Positions 8,688 to 17,378 of a DNA stretch of 48,593 nucleotides are shown piece by piece. Position numbers and translations under genes: made by a program. Source of the DNA: Verrucomicrobiota bacterium. GTDB taxonomy: Bacteria > Chlamydiota > Chlamydiia > Chlamydiales > Rhabdochlamydiaceae. Positions within the stretch are counted from its first letter, which is position 1, and each line of letters begins with the position of its first letter. The notes below the pieces were generated by a model. The model was not told the origin of the DNA. It saw only the letters and a list, made by a program, of their open reading frames with translations, and ran no database searches. The DNA is taken from positions 1 through 48,593 of the forward strand of contig JAFEGF010000003.1 in assembly GCA_018240225.1 (NCBI GenBank). The letters are read 5' to 3'.

Positions 8688-10289
8688 TTATGGCTCGGGG
8701 CAGACTCTGCGCAGCTGGTCTCTCAGTCCAAGAAGCGCTTTTGGACGGTGGTTTCTCTCTTGAACGAGGGCCTCGGCTTTTTGAAGATGGGACCAGGCAA
8801 GATGGTAATCAAGCCTCCCTGCAGCAATGATCGAAAGATAATATTCTACAGTTGCATTGTTTGGATCGAGCCGATGGTGCCGTTGGAGGATCTCCATGGC
8901 TTCGCTGCCCCTTCCTAATTGGAGCCATGTTGTTGCAAGCTGCAGAAGGCCTGCGCGGTAGGATGGATAGCGGGCGGTGATCTCTTCTAGTTCTTTTTGT
9001 TTCTTGATGATTGATTCGCGCGTCTCATCGACAGGCATAAAGACCGCCTTGATCCCTTCCGCGTTCACTTTTCCATTGAGATAATCTTCGGGGATCGATT
9101 CAGGCGATACAGCTTCTTCAAAGGTCATCCCTTTGATCTCTTTGAGGAGCTTGGCTCCTTGCGCTGTTTTTCCGATGAAGAGGTAGTTAAAGCCTAAAAA
9201 CATTTTAAGCAGCGGGTCGTCTTTCATATAGGGAAGCGCTTTTTCATAGAGCGCAACAGTGGTCTCATGGTCGCCGCGCGACCAGGAGACAGAAGCTTGG
9301 TTGAAAAAAGCCATGCCGATGACTTGCTTAATGTTCCTCTGCTGGAGCTTGCGCGTATTGATTCCGAGATAGACCTCGGAAGGGAGATTGATACCCCGCG
9401 CAGTGGTCTCGATATTGATGATCTTGTCTGCGTTCCTGTAACGGACATAGATGTGGCCGGGAGGGGTAATGATCTCCAAAGGAAGATCGAGCCGTTGGCC
9501 TAAGCATAAATAGAGGATCGAGACTCCCAAGCACACCCCTTGCCGGTTGTCGATAACTGAAGGGAGAAAGGTGTAGAGGTCGATATCCTTGGCATAGATC
9601 GAATGGGGAGGAAAGCGGAACTGCATTTCATGGAAGACAAACTGATTGATTGCGCGGAGCTTCTCTTCATGGGATGCATTTTGAGGAAGGCGCGCCAAGA
9701 TCTGGAGCGCCATCAGATCGATGCTGGCCTCATATTGGAGGACCTCGTCCTTAAGTTGTTCGGAACCTTCAAATTGGTCGATCAGAAGGCCGCGGGCCAA
9801 ATCGATCTCTTCAGGAGGCAAGGCAAGGGCCTCGTCTTTGGTCCAAATGCTGGCGCCTTTCAGCTTTCGATTTGACAGCCGGGAGCCTATTTTATCGACC
9901 AAGTTCAATTGTTCTTCCGTCAGCTTCACAGGAGGATCGAAAGACTGCCTATTGACAAGCGCGATGATCCCATTGAGCTCGAAATGCGGAAGCATCACGT
10001 GGGCGACATGTGAGGGAATATTACCCCCTCCGAGCAATTCCCATGCCCGTTTCAAAGCGGCCTTTCCTTCTGGAGTGTCAGGATAAAGTTCATAGAAGGC
10101 TAAATGCTGGGAGATCGAAAGGGGATCTAACGTATTGAACAACGATTTTAAGGAAAGCTTGGCAGCCTGCGAAGATGTCAGCCTTTCCCTTTCTTCGATC
10201 TTTATTTTTTTCCGGGCATGCAGGGGCAAAGAGGGGATTGCCAATGAAATAACCAAAAAAAGAGGAATGAAAAAGAAGCGGGCCAGCAT
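8688..10289 (-). CDS. Exported transglutaminase-like (SirB1-type) protein with C-terminal TPRs
   Basis: The 533-residue product begins with a signal peptide (residues 1-25, ending P-L-H-A). Residues ~205-310 resemble the SirB1/transglutaminase-like fold: a G-V-C-L-G stretch with C253, P-P-G-H-I with H279, and E294 in N-I-E-T, plausible Cys-His-acid partners. Residues ~330-530 are helical repeats that look like TPRs, including a final block around D-P-N-N-A-T-V-E-Y-Y-L. Most SirB1 proteins are cytoplasmic and may be non-catalytic, so an exported version is notable. It may be a peptidase or a scaffold in the envelope; activity is not shown by sequence alone. Confidence 0.7.
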   Translation of the reverse strand: MLARFFFIPLFLVISLAIPSLPLHARKKIKIEERERLTSSQAAKLSLKSLFNTLDPLSISQHLAFYELYPDTPEGKAALKRAWELLGGGNIPSHVAHVMLPHFELNGIIALVNRQSFDPPVKLTEEQLNLVDKIGSRLSNRKLKGASIWTKDEALALPPEEIDLARGLLIDQFEGSEQLKDEVLQYEASIDLMALQILARLPQNASHEEKLRAINQFVFHEMQFRFPPHSIYAKDIDLYTFLPSVIDNRQGVCLGVSILYLCLGQRLDLPLEIITPPGHIYVRYRNADKIINIETTARGINLPSEVYLGINTRKLQQRNIKQVIGMAFFNQASVSWSRGDHETTVALYEKALPYMKDDPLLKMFLGFNYLFIGKTAQGAKLLKEIKGMTFEEAVSPESIPEDYLNGKVNAEGIKAVFMPVDETRESIIKKQKELEEITARYPSYRAGLLQLATTWLQLGRGSEAMEILQRHHRLDPNNATVEYYLSIIAAGRLDYHLAWSHLQKAEALVQERNHRPKALLGLRDQLRRVCPEP

Positions 10290-10399
10290 GGTTTTTTACG
10301 GATATTTAATCCCTTAGGGTATCTGAATAGGGTTTTCTGCAAAAGAAATACCTAAACGTAAATGTCCCATAGGATAAAAAATGTTCTTCTTTATCCTAC

Positions 10400-10562
10400 A
10401 TGAGCCTATCCGCAATGTAGGGAGAAAAAAGTGGGAGAAGATTTTGAGATGATTTTTGTGTTTTTCGACAAGGGAATATTACTAATATTTCCAAGGAGAA
10501 AACCACGAAAAGCACTCAAAAGATTCCCCAATTTTTTTTCTCTACATTGCCGATAGGCTCAT
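10400..10562. repeat. 163-bp near-continuous inverted repeat (long hairpin)
   Basis: This sits in the 355-base gene-free gap before MOMP-like porin 2. The outer arms ATGAGCCTATCCGCAATGTA (10400-10419) and its near-complement ending at 10562 differ at few positions. The pairing continues inward through GTGGGAGAAGATTTTGAG against its partner at 10511-10530. It closes on GGGAATATT / AATATTTCC around position 10482. The element could be a MITE, a structured RNA in the porin leader, or a protein-binding palindrome. The rest of the gap holds no reading frame or clear promoter. Confidence 0.75.
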
Positions 10563-10644
10563 AAGCTTGAAACATTACAAAAAAATTAATTTCGTATATT
10601 CTCAACAGCATCACAGCCTTTCATAAAGCGTGGGGAACAAAAAG

Positions 10645-11808
10645 ATGTTTGTAAAAAGTCTATATTTATGCCTTCTTCTCATGACCACTTCTTTAATGAG
10701 TGCTCAGTATTATAAGACAACAGATCGATCTATTGCCGTCATGGGTAAGCCATGTGAAAATGGTTCCTTGGATGAAGAAATTGCCTGGGAAGAGGAGAAC
10801 GCATATCTCGCTGCACCTGCTGGAGAAACTTTTTTACATGAGCCAGCTTTTACAGAAGAGTTTCTTGACCGCTACCGTTTTCCGATTGATAGATCCTCTT
10901 TCTATACAAATGCTGATTTTCTCTATTGGAAAGCCTACTGTGAAAATTTAGATTATGTCACAAAGGGTGCTCAGCCACCTATCCCTTCAGGACGAAATCA
11001 AGGTCCGATTGGCACTTATTTGCGCGGCGATTACGAATGGGCCCCGGGCTTCCGATTAGGAATGGGTTATTGTTTTAAACCCGATTTTTGGGAGATCGAA
11101 GGGGATTACACATTCTTTTTCGATGAAGGAAACAATTCAGCTAAAGCTAAAACAATTAATCCTCCTTCTTTGAATGGAGCTTACCCTCAACATACTGGAA
11201 CTCTGTTAAAAGCTAAGAGCCACGTTGACCTTCATTATCATGTTGCAGATTTATACCTAGCATCCCGGTTTCTTGTTCGTTCACGGTTGCTGTTGCGATT
11301 CCAATTTGGACCGACAGGTGCTTTTTTGGAGCAGAAATGGAAAATTATCTATACAGGGTTCAGCGAACAATCGACTATGAAGGTAAAGTGGCGCTTTGAA
11401 GGCCTTGGGTTTCGACTTGGAATGCTAGGGGACTGGATCATTGGCAAGGGTTTTGGAATTTTTTCTCAAGCATCTCTTGCTGGTATTTTTGGCGTTTATC
11501 ATAACCATACATTTCAGCGAGATGTTCTTTTCAGCGGACCGACCAATCTTTTAGTTGACGCAAAGATCCATGAGCATCGTTTGGTTCCTCATTTTCAATT
11601 TTTGATGGGCCCGTCTTGGGGAAAAAATTTTCGCTCTTGGAGTCTTTTTTTATCTGCCGGATATGAGCTCAATCTTTGGATGAGCGACCTTCAAGAAGTT
11701 TTGCAAGGAGCTTTACAAACAATAAATAATGCAGGGAAAGATCTTCGCCGCACTTACGGAACATTTGGCACTAGAGGTTATACGTTTAAAGCTCAAGTCA
11801 ATTTTTAG
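10645..11808 (+). CDS. MOMP-like outer membrane porin, paralogue 2
   Basis: The ATG, preceded at about 8 nt by GGGGA, opens M-F-V-K-S-L-Y followed by a hydrophobic core and a likely cleavage after L-M-S-A, so it is preferred to an in-frame GTG 15 nt upstream. The mature protein (about 365 residues) shares ADFLYW-K and W-x-PGFR-x-G landmarks with porin 1 and ends in F. An acidic stretch (about residues 40-65) precedes the barrel. Two alternating aromatic/hydrophobic halves fit a beta-barrel. Expression may be influenced by the long hairpin upstream. The gene converges with malQ 47 bp away. Confidence 0.75.
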   Translation: MFVKSLYLCLLLMTTSLMSAQYYKTTDRSIAVMGKPCENGSLDEEIAWEEENAYLAAPAGETFLHEPAFTEEFLDRYRFPIDRSSFYTNADFLYWKAYCENLDYVTKGAQPPIPSGRNQGPIGTYLRGDYEWAPGFRLGMGYCFKPDFWEIEGDYTFFFDEGNNSAKAKTINPPSLNGAYPQHTGTLLKAKSHVDLHYHVADLYLASRFLVRSRLLLRFQFGPTGAFLEQKWKIIYTGFSEQSTMKVKWRFEGLGFRLGMLGDWIIGKGFGIFSQASLAGIFGVYHNHTFQRDVLFSGPTNLLVDAKIHEHRLVPHFQFLMGPSWGKNFRSWSLFLSAGYELNLWMSDLQEVLQGALQTINNAGKDLRRTYGTFGTRGYTFKAQVNF

Positions 11809-11855
11809 ATTATACTCTCTAATTCAAAGGCTTAATGTCCAGAACAGGACTCCAT

Positions 11856-13454
11856 TTAAGGCGTGGAGCTGGCAACAATCCTTTCAATGGCCTGGGCGAG
11901 CCCTTCATGGGCGATGATCTCTTCGACAGAGGGACGGAAGCGATAGGTCCAGTTGGTCGGCAGGATTTGACCTGGAATATTGATCCGCTCGTCGTCGGGA
12001 TTGGGCCAGACCAGTTCAGGGAAAAGGGCAAGGTATTCTTGAAGCAGGTTGACGTGGAAAAGGCTAGAAGTGTGGTGGCTTTCCCAAAGGATCTCTTTGC
12101 GCTGTTCGATGGTCAGATCGGGATGGTATTCCCAATGTTTGGCATTGGCAAAAGGTTTTGCCTCGTCAGGAAACATTTTCCACCATTGCTGCAAAGTGGG
12201 GGAGTCGTGGGTTGAAACAGTTGTCAGGTTGATCGGAGGATAGTATTGAATGGGGATATAGCGCTGGTCTTGCTCCCATTCGCGCATCCATCTCATGACT
12301 TTGGTTCCGCAGATGCCCATCTCTTGCAACACGGGACGGACCATATTGGGAACCGTACCGAGATCTTCTGCGATCGGAAGCATGGAGGAGGAGGCGACCA
12401 TCATTTTAAGCAATTCCCTTCCTAATGGCTCCCACTGATGCTCTTCTGCAGGCAAAAAATACCCATCTTTGCTGTGGTGGCCGATAGGAATGGTCCAAAT
12501 TCTAAAAAAACCGATCACATGGTCGATCCGATAGATATCGTAGAAATTGGCGGCGTAACCTAGCCGCTGTTTCCACCAGGCGAACTGGTTTTTCCGCATC
12601 ACGTCCCATCGATAGAGGGGAAACCCCCAGTACTGCCCTTCTTGATTGTAATGGTCTGGCGGCGCGCCGGCAGAGAGGTTGATATCGAAGTATTCGGGAT
12701 TTTGCCATACGTCGGCGCTATCCGGACTGAGGAGGATCGGGATGTCTCCCATCAGCAAGATGCCCTTTTCGGCAGCGTATTCGCGCACGTATTTTAATTG
12801 GAGGTAGCACAGGTATTGCAAGGTGATGTAGAAAGCAATTTTTGGCCAGTAGATCTTGATCAGTTCTTCGTATTCTTTTTTAGTTGGGGATTTGACTTCA
12901 TTGGGCCAGGTGGTCCAAGGCGTTCTTCCCAAATGGTCTTTGAGCGTGCGGAACAGAGCGTAGGGTTCGACCCAAGGGTTGGAAGAGAGGTAGTCCTGAA
13001 ACTCTTGGCTTTTTGTCAGCGTCTCTCCGACCTCTTCAAAGTAGGCGTGGAGCCAGACGAGCTTTTGCGCAAGGACCTCATGATAAGGGATCCTTTGAGG
13101 TTTGGTGAGATCGATAAGGTCTTTGAGTTTTTTCTTTTGGCTGGAGGCAAGGTCCAAATAGGGCAGCTTGTGGAAGGAGAGGTGGACAAAGTTGATCGCA
13201 CAGGAAGAAATGGCGTTGTAGGGGCTGGGATCTTCTTCTGAATTATTGAGTGGGAGCAGTTGGATGACGTCAAGTCCAAGTTTTTTACACCAGTCGATGA
13301 TCGGGATCAGGTCGTAGAATTCACCAATGCCAGAGCTGTTTTCACTGTGCAGGGAAGAGAGGGAAATGTTGATCCCATGGTGGTGGACTACCCCGATTTT
13401 TTCCCAGATTGGGCCTGTGATCGATTCGAGGAGGTGTTTTTTGATCTCTTCCAT
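11856..13454 (-). CDS. malQ: 4-alpha-glucanotransferase (amylomaltase, GH77)
   Basis: The 532-residue protein carries GH77 landmarks. There is the N-terminal S-x-G-I-G-E-F stretch, YRIDHV-x-G-F with the nucleophile aspartate, AEDLG with the acid/base glutamate, and STHDSPT near the active-site end. It transfers alpha-1,4-glucan chains in glycogen or maltodextrin metabolism; Chlamydiae keep a complete glycogen pathway. Here, as in C. trachomatis, it stands immediately next to the type III chaperone gene, which supports orthology. The gap to the next gene upstream holds a palindromic repeat. Confidence 0.93.
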   Translation of the reverse strand: MEEIKKHLLESITGPIWEKIGVVHHHGINISLSSLHSENSSGIGEFYDLIPIIDWCKKLGLDVIQLLPLNNSEEDPSPYNAISSCAINFVHLSFHKLPYLDLASSQKKKLKDLIDLTKPQRIPYHEVLAQKLVWLHAYFEEVGETLTKSQEFQDYLSSNPWVEPYALFRTLKDHLGRTPWTTWPNEVKSPTKKEYEELIKIYWPKIAFYITLQYLCYLQLKYVREYAAEKGILLMGDIPILLSPDSADVWQNPEYFDINLSAGAPPDHYNQEGQYWGFPLYRWDVMRKNQFAWWKQRLGYAANFYDIYRIDHVIGFFRIWTIPIGHHSKDGYFLPAEEHQWEPLGRELLKMMVASSSMLPIAEDLGTVPNMVRPVLQEMGICGTKVMRWMREWEQDQRYIPIQYYPPINLTTVSTHDSPTLQQWWKMFPDEAKPFANAKHWEYHPDLTIEQRKEILWESHHTSSLFHVNLLQEYLALFPELVWPNPDDERINIPGQILPTNWTYRFRPSVEEIIAHEGLAQAIERIVASSTP

Positions 13455-13497
13455 TTTTATAACCTAAGCGCGCGCGGTATAATCTGCAGACAGGCCG

Positions 13498-13548
13498 TTG
13501 CACAACTCATTTGCTCAACAATTTTTCCAAGCAAGGCAGTTTTGCAAC
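13498..13548. repeat. Palindromic repeat, family A
   Basis: GTTGCACAACTCATTTGCT pairs with AGCAAGGCAGTTTTGCAAC across a 13-nt loop. The right arm gives AGTTTTGCAACTGC, the complement of the shared family sequence. It lies between the malQ start and the stop of the upstream chaperone gene, so it may separate malQ from the secretion operon. Confidence 0.65.
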
Positions 13549-13554
13549 TGCATC

Positions 13555-14007
13555 TTATTTTTTGAGCCCAAAAATTCCAGAGTCTCCCTTTTTGACCGAA
13601 GGGATCAGGGTGGTTGTCTGTCCTTGCTCGACGCCGACCCGCCAGCTGTCAGCTTTGGCGATGAAGGCGTTCAGATTGTCGAGGAGTTTTTGGCCAGTGA
13701 GGTTTTCCAAGGAGAGGAATTCAAAGAGGCAAAGCTTATTGTTTTTTTCAGAGTAGGAAAGTGTCCCATGGACTGGAAATGGCCAATTGGCCCTCAAAGC
13801 ATCTTTAAGGATGTTCTCACGAAATTTTCCCGGCGGGATCTCGCAGATCATGCAGGCAAGAAGAAGCCTCTCTTTTCCAGGCTGCATTTCGATCTGGACA
13901 TGCAGGATATCATTGACATTGAGCTTGCAAGCTCCCCGCTTGTCAGGATGCAGGGTGGTCCCAAGCAAATTTCCAAGTTCACTGAGAATCTCTTCAAATC
14001 GATCCAT
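13555..14007 (-). CDS. sycE: Type III secretion chaperone, CesT/SycE family (Scc1-like)
   Basis: The 150-residue protein has the size and pattern of class I secretion chaperones: an N-terminal amphipathic helix (MDRFEEILSELG), a central run of beta strands, and a C-terminal helix (LLDNLNAFIAKADSW). Scc1 with its partner Scc4 holds the CopN gatekeeper in Chlamydia. The gene is 6 nt downstream of copN on the same strand, as in C. trachomatis, which is the main support for the name. No partner Scc4 gene is in the window. The last ~15 residues are variable. Confidence 0.85.
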   Translation of the reverse strand: MDRFEEILSELGNLLGTTLHPDKRGACKLNVNDILHVQIEMQPGKERLLLACMICEIPPGKFRENILKDALRANWPFPVHGTLSYSEKNNKLCLFEFLSLENLTGQKLLDNLNAFIAKADSWRVGVEQGQTTTLIPSVKKGDSGIFGLKK

Positions 14008-14013
14008 ATGCCA

Positions 14014-15234
14014 TCACTTCTGTTCTTTTTCGTTTTCTTGTCCGCCGCCTTGGTCGTTCTTTTCTTCTTCTTCTTTTTCCGCTTCTTCTTCGATCCTGTC
14101 GTCAAGGTCTTCGATCGTATCGATGAAGGTGGAGAGGACATCCTGCCTGTGCTGCTCCGACTTGAATAGGCGGGGGGCTATATGGCGGACAGCATCGCGC
14201 ATTTGCGTGTAAATGATCACTTGGCCAAGCAGCTCCTCTAAAAGGCCTAAATGCTGGGCCATTTGGAGCACTTTGTCGGAAGAGGGGTATCGTTCTTGGA
14301 GGAACTTCACAAAGAGCTTAGCAAGAAGCTCGAAGGTGATGCGCATAGGGAGACGGAGTCCTTGCCGCTCGAAGGCGTTTGCGATCAGGTTCATCCTGGA
14401 CTTGAAGTAGCGGTAGATGCCAAGGATCGCCTGCATCGATCTTCCCTGCGTCATTAAGCGGTGCAGTTCTCCGCGGTCGATTGATGGGCCCCTTGATTTC
14501 AAGTCGTTGCCAAGAGAATGGAGGACAAAGTCGATCACGGTGCGCATCCTATCGAAGTTGAATCGATTGGAGAGTTCGGCAAAGAGCGTTTGCGGGTCGC
14601 GAGGATTGCCGGTGATGTCGCGATATAGGTCTCTGAGCGCTGTTGGAGATCCCAAACCTTGCTTTGAAAATTCACGGGCCTGCTCACCGATGTTTCTACC
14701 AGCGCGCACTTCTCTACCGTGCATCGCATTGAGCTCTTCTTTGGCCTGTTTGACTTTCTCTGCGAGGTCGCCTTTTGTCGTTTCGAGAAGAAAGTCAAGG
14801 GCTTCGTCGGCAAGCGAATAGTCGGGGTAGAGTTCTAAAACTTTTCGGAGGATATCTTCTTTGGTATCGCTGTCAGATATCCGGGCGCGTAGCAGGAGGA
14901 GGCTGCGCGTTTGAAGCTCAGGGTTTTTACGCGAGTACTGTTCGCTGACCTCTTCGAGGCGCTGGACTTCGACGACCTGCTCGTCTTTTTTCTCTGTTTT
15001 TTCCGTTTCTTCTTCTTTGCCCCGTTTTTTTGCTTTGAGCTCAAGGCTTTCAAATCTGCGGGCCATCAACACAGGGTTGAATGCGCCTTCATCAACCCAT
15101 TCTTGGAAATTCTCCGAACTCTCTTCTTGGGCGATTGCCATTCCGGCAGCAGCGCGCTGCAATGCGGCCTGCTGTGCTTTGCTCGCATCCATCCCTGTCG
15201 GGTAGATCGGCGTCGGGGAGAAATCATCAGCCAT
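14014..15234 (-). CDS. copN: Type III secretion gatekeeper CopN/SctW (YopN family)
   Basis: The 406-residue product has an N-terminal Ser/Pro/Ala-rich segment suited to secretion, a chaperone-binding region rich in Ala, then a helical HrpJ/YopN-type domain (about 100-365). Residues 70-95 and the last ~35 residues are extremely rich in Glu, Lys and Asp. The gatekeeper plugs the apparatus until host contact, and in Chlamydia CopN is also an effector that binds tubulin. The gene lies 11 nt after sctV and 6 nt before the chaperone, clearly one operon. The long charged tail is not something I know from Chlamydia CopN and could change its effector role. Confidence 0.85.
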   Translation of the reverse strand: MADDFSPTPIYPTGMDASKAQQAALQRAAAGMAIAQEESSENFQEWVDEGAFNPVLMARRFESLELKAKKRGKEEETEKTEKKDEQVVEVQRLEEVSEQYSRKNPELQTRSLLLLRARISDSDTKEDILRKVLELYPDYSLADEALDFLLETTKGDLAEKVKQAKEELNAMHGREVRAGRNIGEQAREFSKQGLGSPTALRDLYRDITGNPRDPQTLFAELSNRFNFDRMRTVIDFVLHSLGNDLKSRGPSIDRGELHRLMTQGRSMQAILGIYRYFKSRMNLIANAFERQGLRLPMRITFELLAKLFVKFLQERYPSSDKVLQMAQHLGLLEELLGQVIIYTQMRDAVRHIAPRLFKSEQHRQDVLSTFIDTIEDLDDRIEEEAEKEEEEKNDQGGGQENEKEQK

Positions 15235-15245
15235 AGACTACTCGT

Positions 15246-17378
15246 TTAAGATAGTTGGATGCGACCTAATGGTTGGATCCGGATTTCTGGTACAATTTCT
15301 TGGTAGGAGACAACCGCCATATCGGGGAATTCTCCTTCGATCAGTTTCCTTACAAAACGTCTGACGTCGATGGCTGTCAGCATCACAGGAGGCTGGCCGC
15401 CGACAGGTGTCGGAACAACAGTGGACCTTGTGGCATGGAGGATCAGCTGGACAGAATCGGGGTCAAGCGCAAGGTAGGAACCGGCCGACGTCTGTTTGAT
15501 CGCTCCGCGGACCATGTCTTCGATCTCTGGATCGAGAAGATAGACAGAGAGGATCGACTGGCCTTGGGAATACTTGTAGCTGATATAGCGCTTTAGCGAA
15601 GAGCGGACATATTCTGTCAGCAGAACGGTGTCTTTTTCTGTTTGCGCCCATTCGGAAAGGGCCTCTAAGATCGTACGGAGGTCCTTGATCGAGATCTGTT
15701 CTTGGACAAGACGTTTGAAGATCTCTGTCAACTTCTGAAGCGGCACAAGGCGGGTGACCTCTTTGACAAGGTCAGGATAGGACTTTTCGACGAACTCAAG
15801 GATTCCTCTCACTTCTTGGATCCCGATGAAGTCTGCTGCGTGCTGCCGGTAGAAATAGGAGAGGTGGAGGATGATCACATCGAGGGGTTTCCAGAATTTG
15901 ATCCCTGCCTTTTGCAAGATTTCTTGGAACTTGTTGTCGACCCAGACAGAGGGCTGGCCGATCGTATTCTTTGTTGTCGTAAAAGGGATGTTGTAACGAC
16001 GGAGCGTTTCCGCATTTTCTGTTGTTAGCAAGGCGGTCTCAAAGATTTTTCCTCGGACGATGGGCACCTCGTTCAAAAAGATCGAATACTCATCCACCTC
16101 TAAGGTAGGAGAATCTGTCCGCACGTGGACGCCGGGAAAGCGGACCCCTAAATCTTGGTAAAGGGCATGGCGCATTTTAGGGATCATGTCCTCGATAAAG
16201 GTTTGTCCTTGCTTGTCCTTGCGGATGGCGTTAGAAAGGTTTTTGCCCAGTTCAAGGATGACGGGCAAGGTCAAGGCGTAGTCGTCAACGCCGCCTCGAA
16301 TGACCGCATGGCCTGCAACTTCCGTATCGACTTTGGCAGAGGTGATGCCGGCGGACGCTTTTGTTGCGGCCTTTTTAGAGTTGTACCAGACAACGCTGCC
16401 GACTGTTGCCATGAGGATCGCAAGGACAAAGAAGATGACAGAGGGAAATCCTTTAATGAATCCCATTAAAAAGAGGACGCCCGATGCGAGGAGGATCGCT
16501 TTGGGCTGGCCGAGAAGCTGTTGAGAGATCTCTTTACCTAAGTGGGAGTCGGCTTTATCGGAAGAGACGCGCGTTGTGACGATACCGGCTGTCAAAGAAA
16601 TGAGCAGCGAAGGGATCTGCGCGACGAGGCCGCCTCCGATGGAAAGGAGGGTATAGACCTGGGCCGATTGCAGCGCGGTCATGTTGTGCATCCAAATACC
16701 GATGATCAAGCCCCCAACGATGTTGATAACGGCAATGACGATACCGGCAATAACGTCCCCTTTGACGAACTTCATCGCACCGTCCATCGCTCCGTAAAGC
16801 TGACTCTCTTTGGTCAGCGCAAGGCGCAGTTCGCGGGCTTGGTTGGCGTCGATCACACCGCTGCGCATGTCGGCGTCGATACTCATCTGTTTACCTGGCA
16901 TCGCGTCCAAGGTAAAACGGGCGGCGACTTCAGCAACGCGCTCAGCACCTTTTGTCACAACGATGAACTGGACGATCGTGATGATCAAGAAGATGATACC
17001 CCCGACAACGAAGTTTCCGCCGACGACGAAGTTTCCGAAAGCGTAAATGATATGTCCAGCATCGGCATGCAGCAGGATCTGGCGGGTTGCAGAAATTTCA
17101 ATCCCTAAACGGAAGAGGGTTGTGATCAGCAATAGAGAGGGGAACATCGACAAGTGGACAGCTTTGGGAATGTAAAGGGCCACCATCAAAAGCCCGATGG
17201 AGATCGTCAGGTTGAGGGCGATCAGATTATCGATGACGGCAGGCGATACGGGAATGATGATCATCATGATCAAAATGATGATGAACATAGCTAGGACGAT
17301 ATCGCTGGACTGAGTAATGAGTCTTAGGGCCTTGTCGCCTCCCAGTGACCGCGCTAGCTTGTCGATAAATTCTTTCAT
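15246..17378 (-). CDS. sctV: Type III secretion export-gate protein SctV (LcrD/CdsV/FlhA family)
   Basis: The start chosen is the ATG that overlaps the sctU stop by four bases and has GGAG upstream; it yields 710 residues, close to the usual CdsV length. An upstream in-frame start adding 17 residues is less likely. The N-terminal half (about 25-340) holds about eight membrane segments with the conserved FHIPEP-type cytoplasmic loop (K-x-S-Q-L-Y-G-A-M-D-G near 200). The C-terminal half is the cytosolic ring that receives chaperone-substrate complexes. Neighbours sctU and copN are in one operon. Confidence 0.95.
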   Translation of the reverse strand: MKEFIDKLARSLGGDKALRLITQSSDIVLAMFIIILIMMIIIPVSPAVIDNLIALNLTISIGLLMVALYIPKAVHLSMFPSLLLITTLFRLGIEISATRQILLHADAGHIIYAFGNFVVGGNFVVGGIIFLIITIVQFIVVTKGAERVAEVAARFTLDAMPGKQMSIDADMRSGVIDANQARELRLALTKESQLYGAMDGAMKFVKGDVIAGIVIAVINIVGGLIIGIWMHNMTALQSAQVYTLLSIGGGLVAQIPSLLISLTAGIVTTRVSSDKADSHLGKEISQQLLGQPKAILLASGVLFLMGFIKGFPSVIFFVLAILMATVGSVVWYNSKKAATKASAGITSAKVDTEVAGHAVIRGGVDDYALTLPVILELGKNLSNAIRKDKQGQTFIEDMIPKMRHALYQDLGVRFPGVHVRTDSPTLEVDEYSIFLNEVPIVRGKIFETALLTTENAETLRRYNIPFTTTKNTIGQPSVWVDNKFQEILQKAGIKFWKPLDVIILHLSYFYRQHAADFIGIQEVRGILEFVEKSYPDLVKEVTRLVPLQKLTEIFKRLVQEQISIKDLRTILEALSEWAQTEKDTVLLTEYVRSSLKRYISYKYSQGQSILSVYLLDPEIEDMVRGAIKQTSAGSYLALDPDSVQLILHATRSTVVPTPVGGQPPVMLTAIDVRRFVRKLIEGEFPDMAVVSYQEIVPEIRIQPLGRIQLS

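Noticed and set aside
8594-8830. 78-residue plus-strand open frame with Met start
   Set aside because: It runs across a terminator hairpin into the antisense of the TPR gene and has no recognisable features.
13498-14169. 223-residue plus-strand open frame opposite the chaperone and copN genes
   Set aside because: Poly-Phe/Ser tract arises from the Lys/Glu-rich copN tail on the other strand, and it begins within a repeat.
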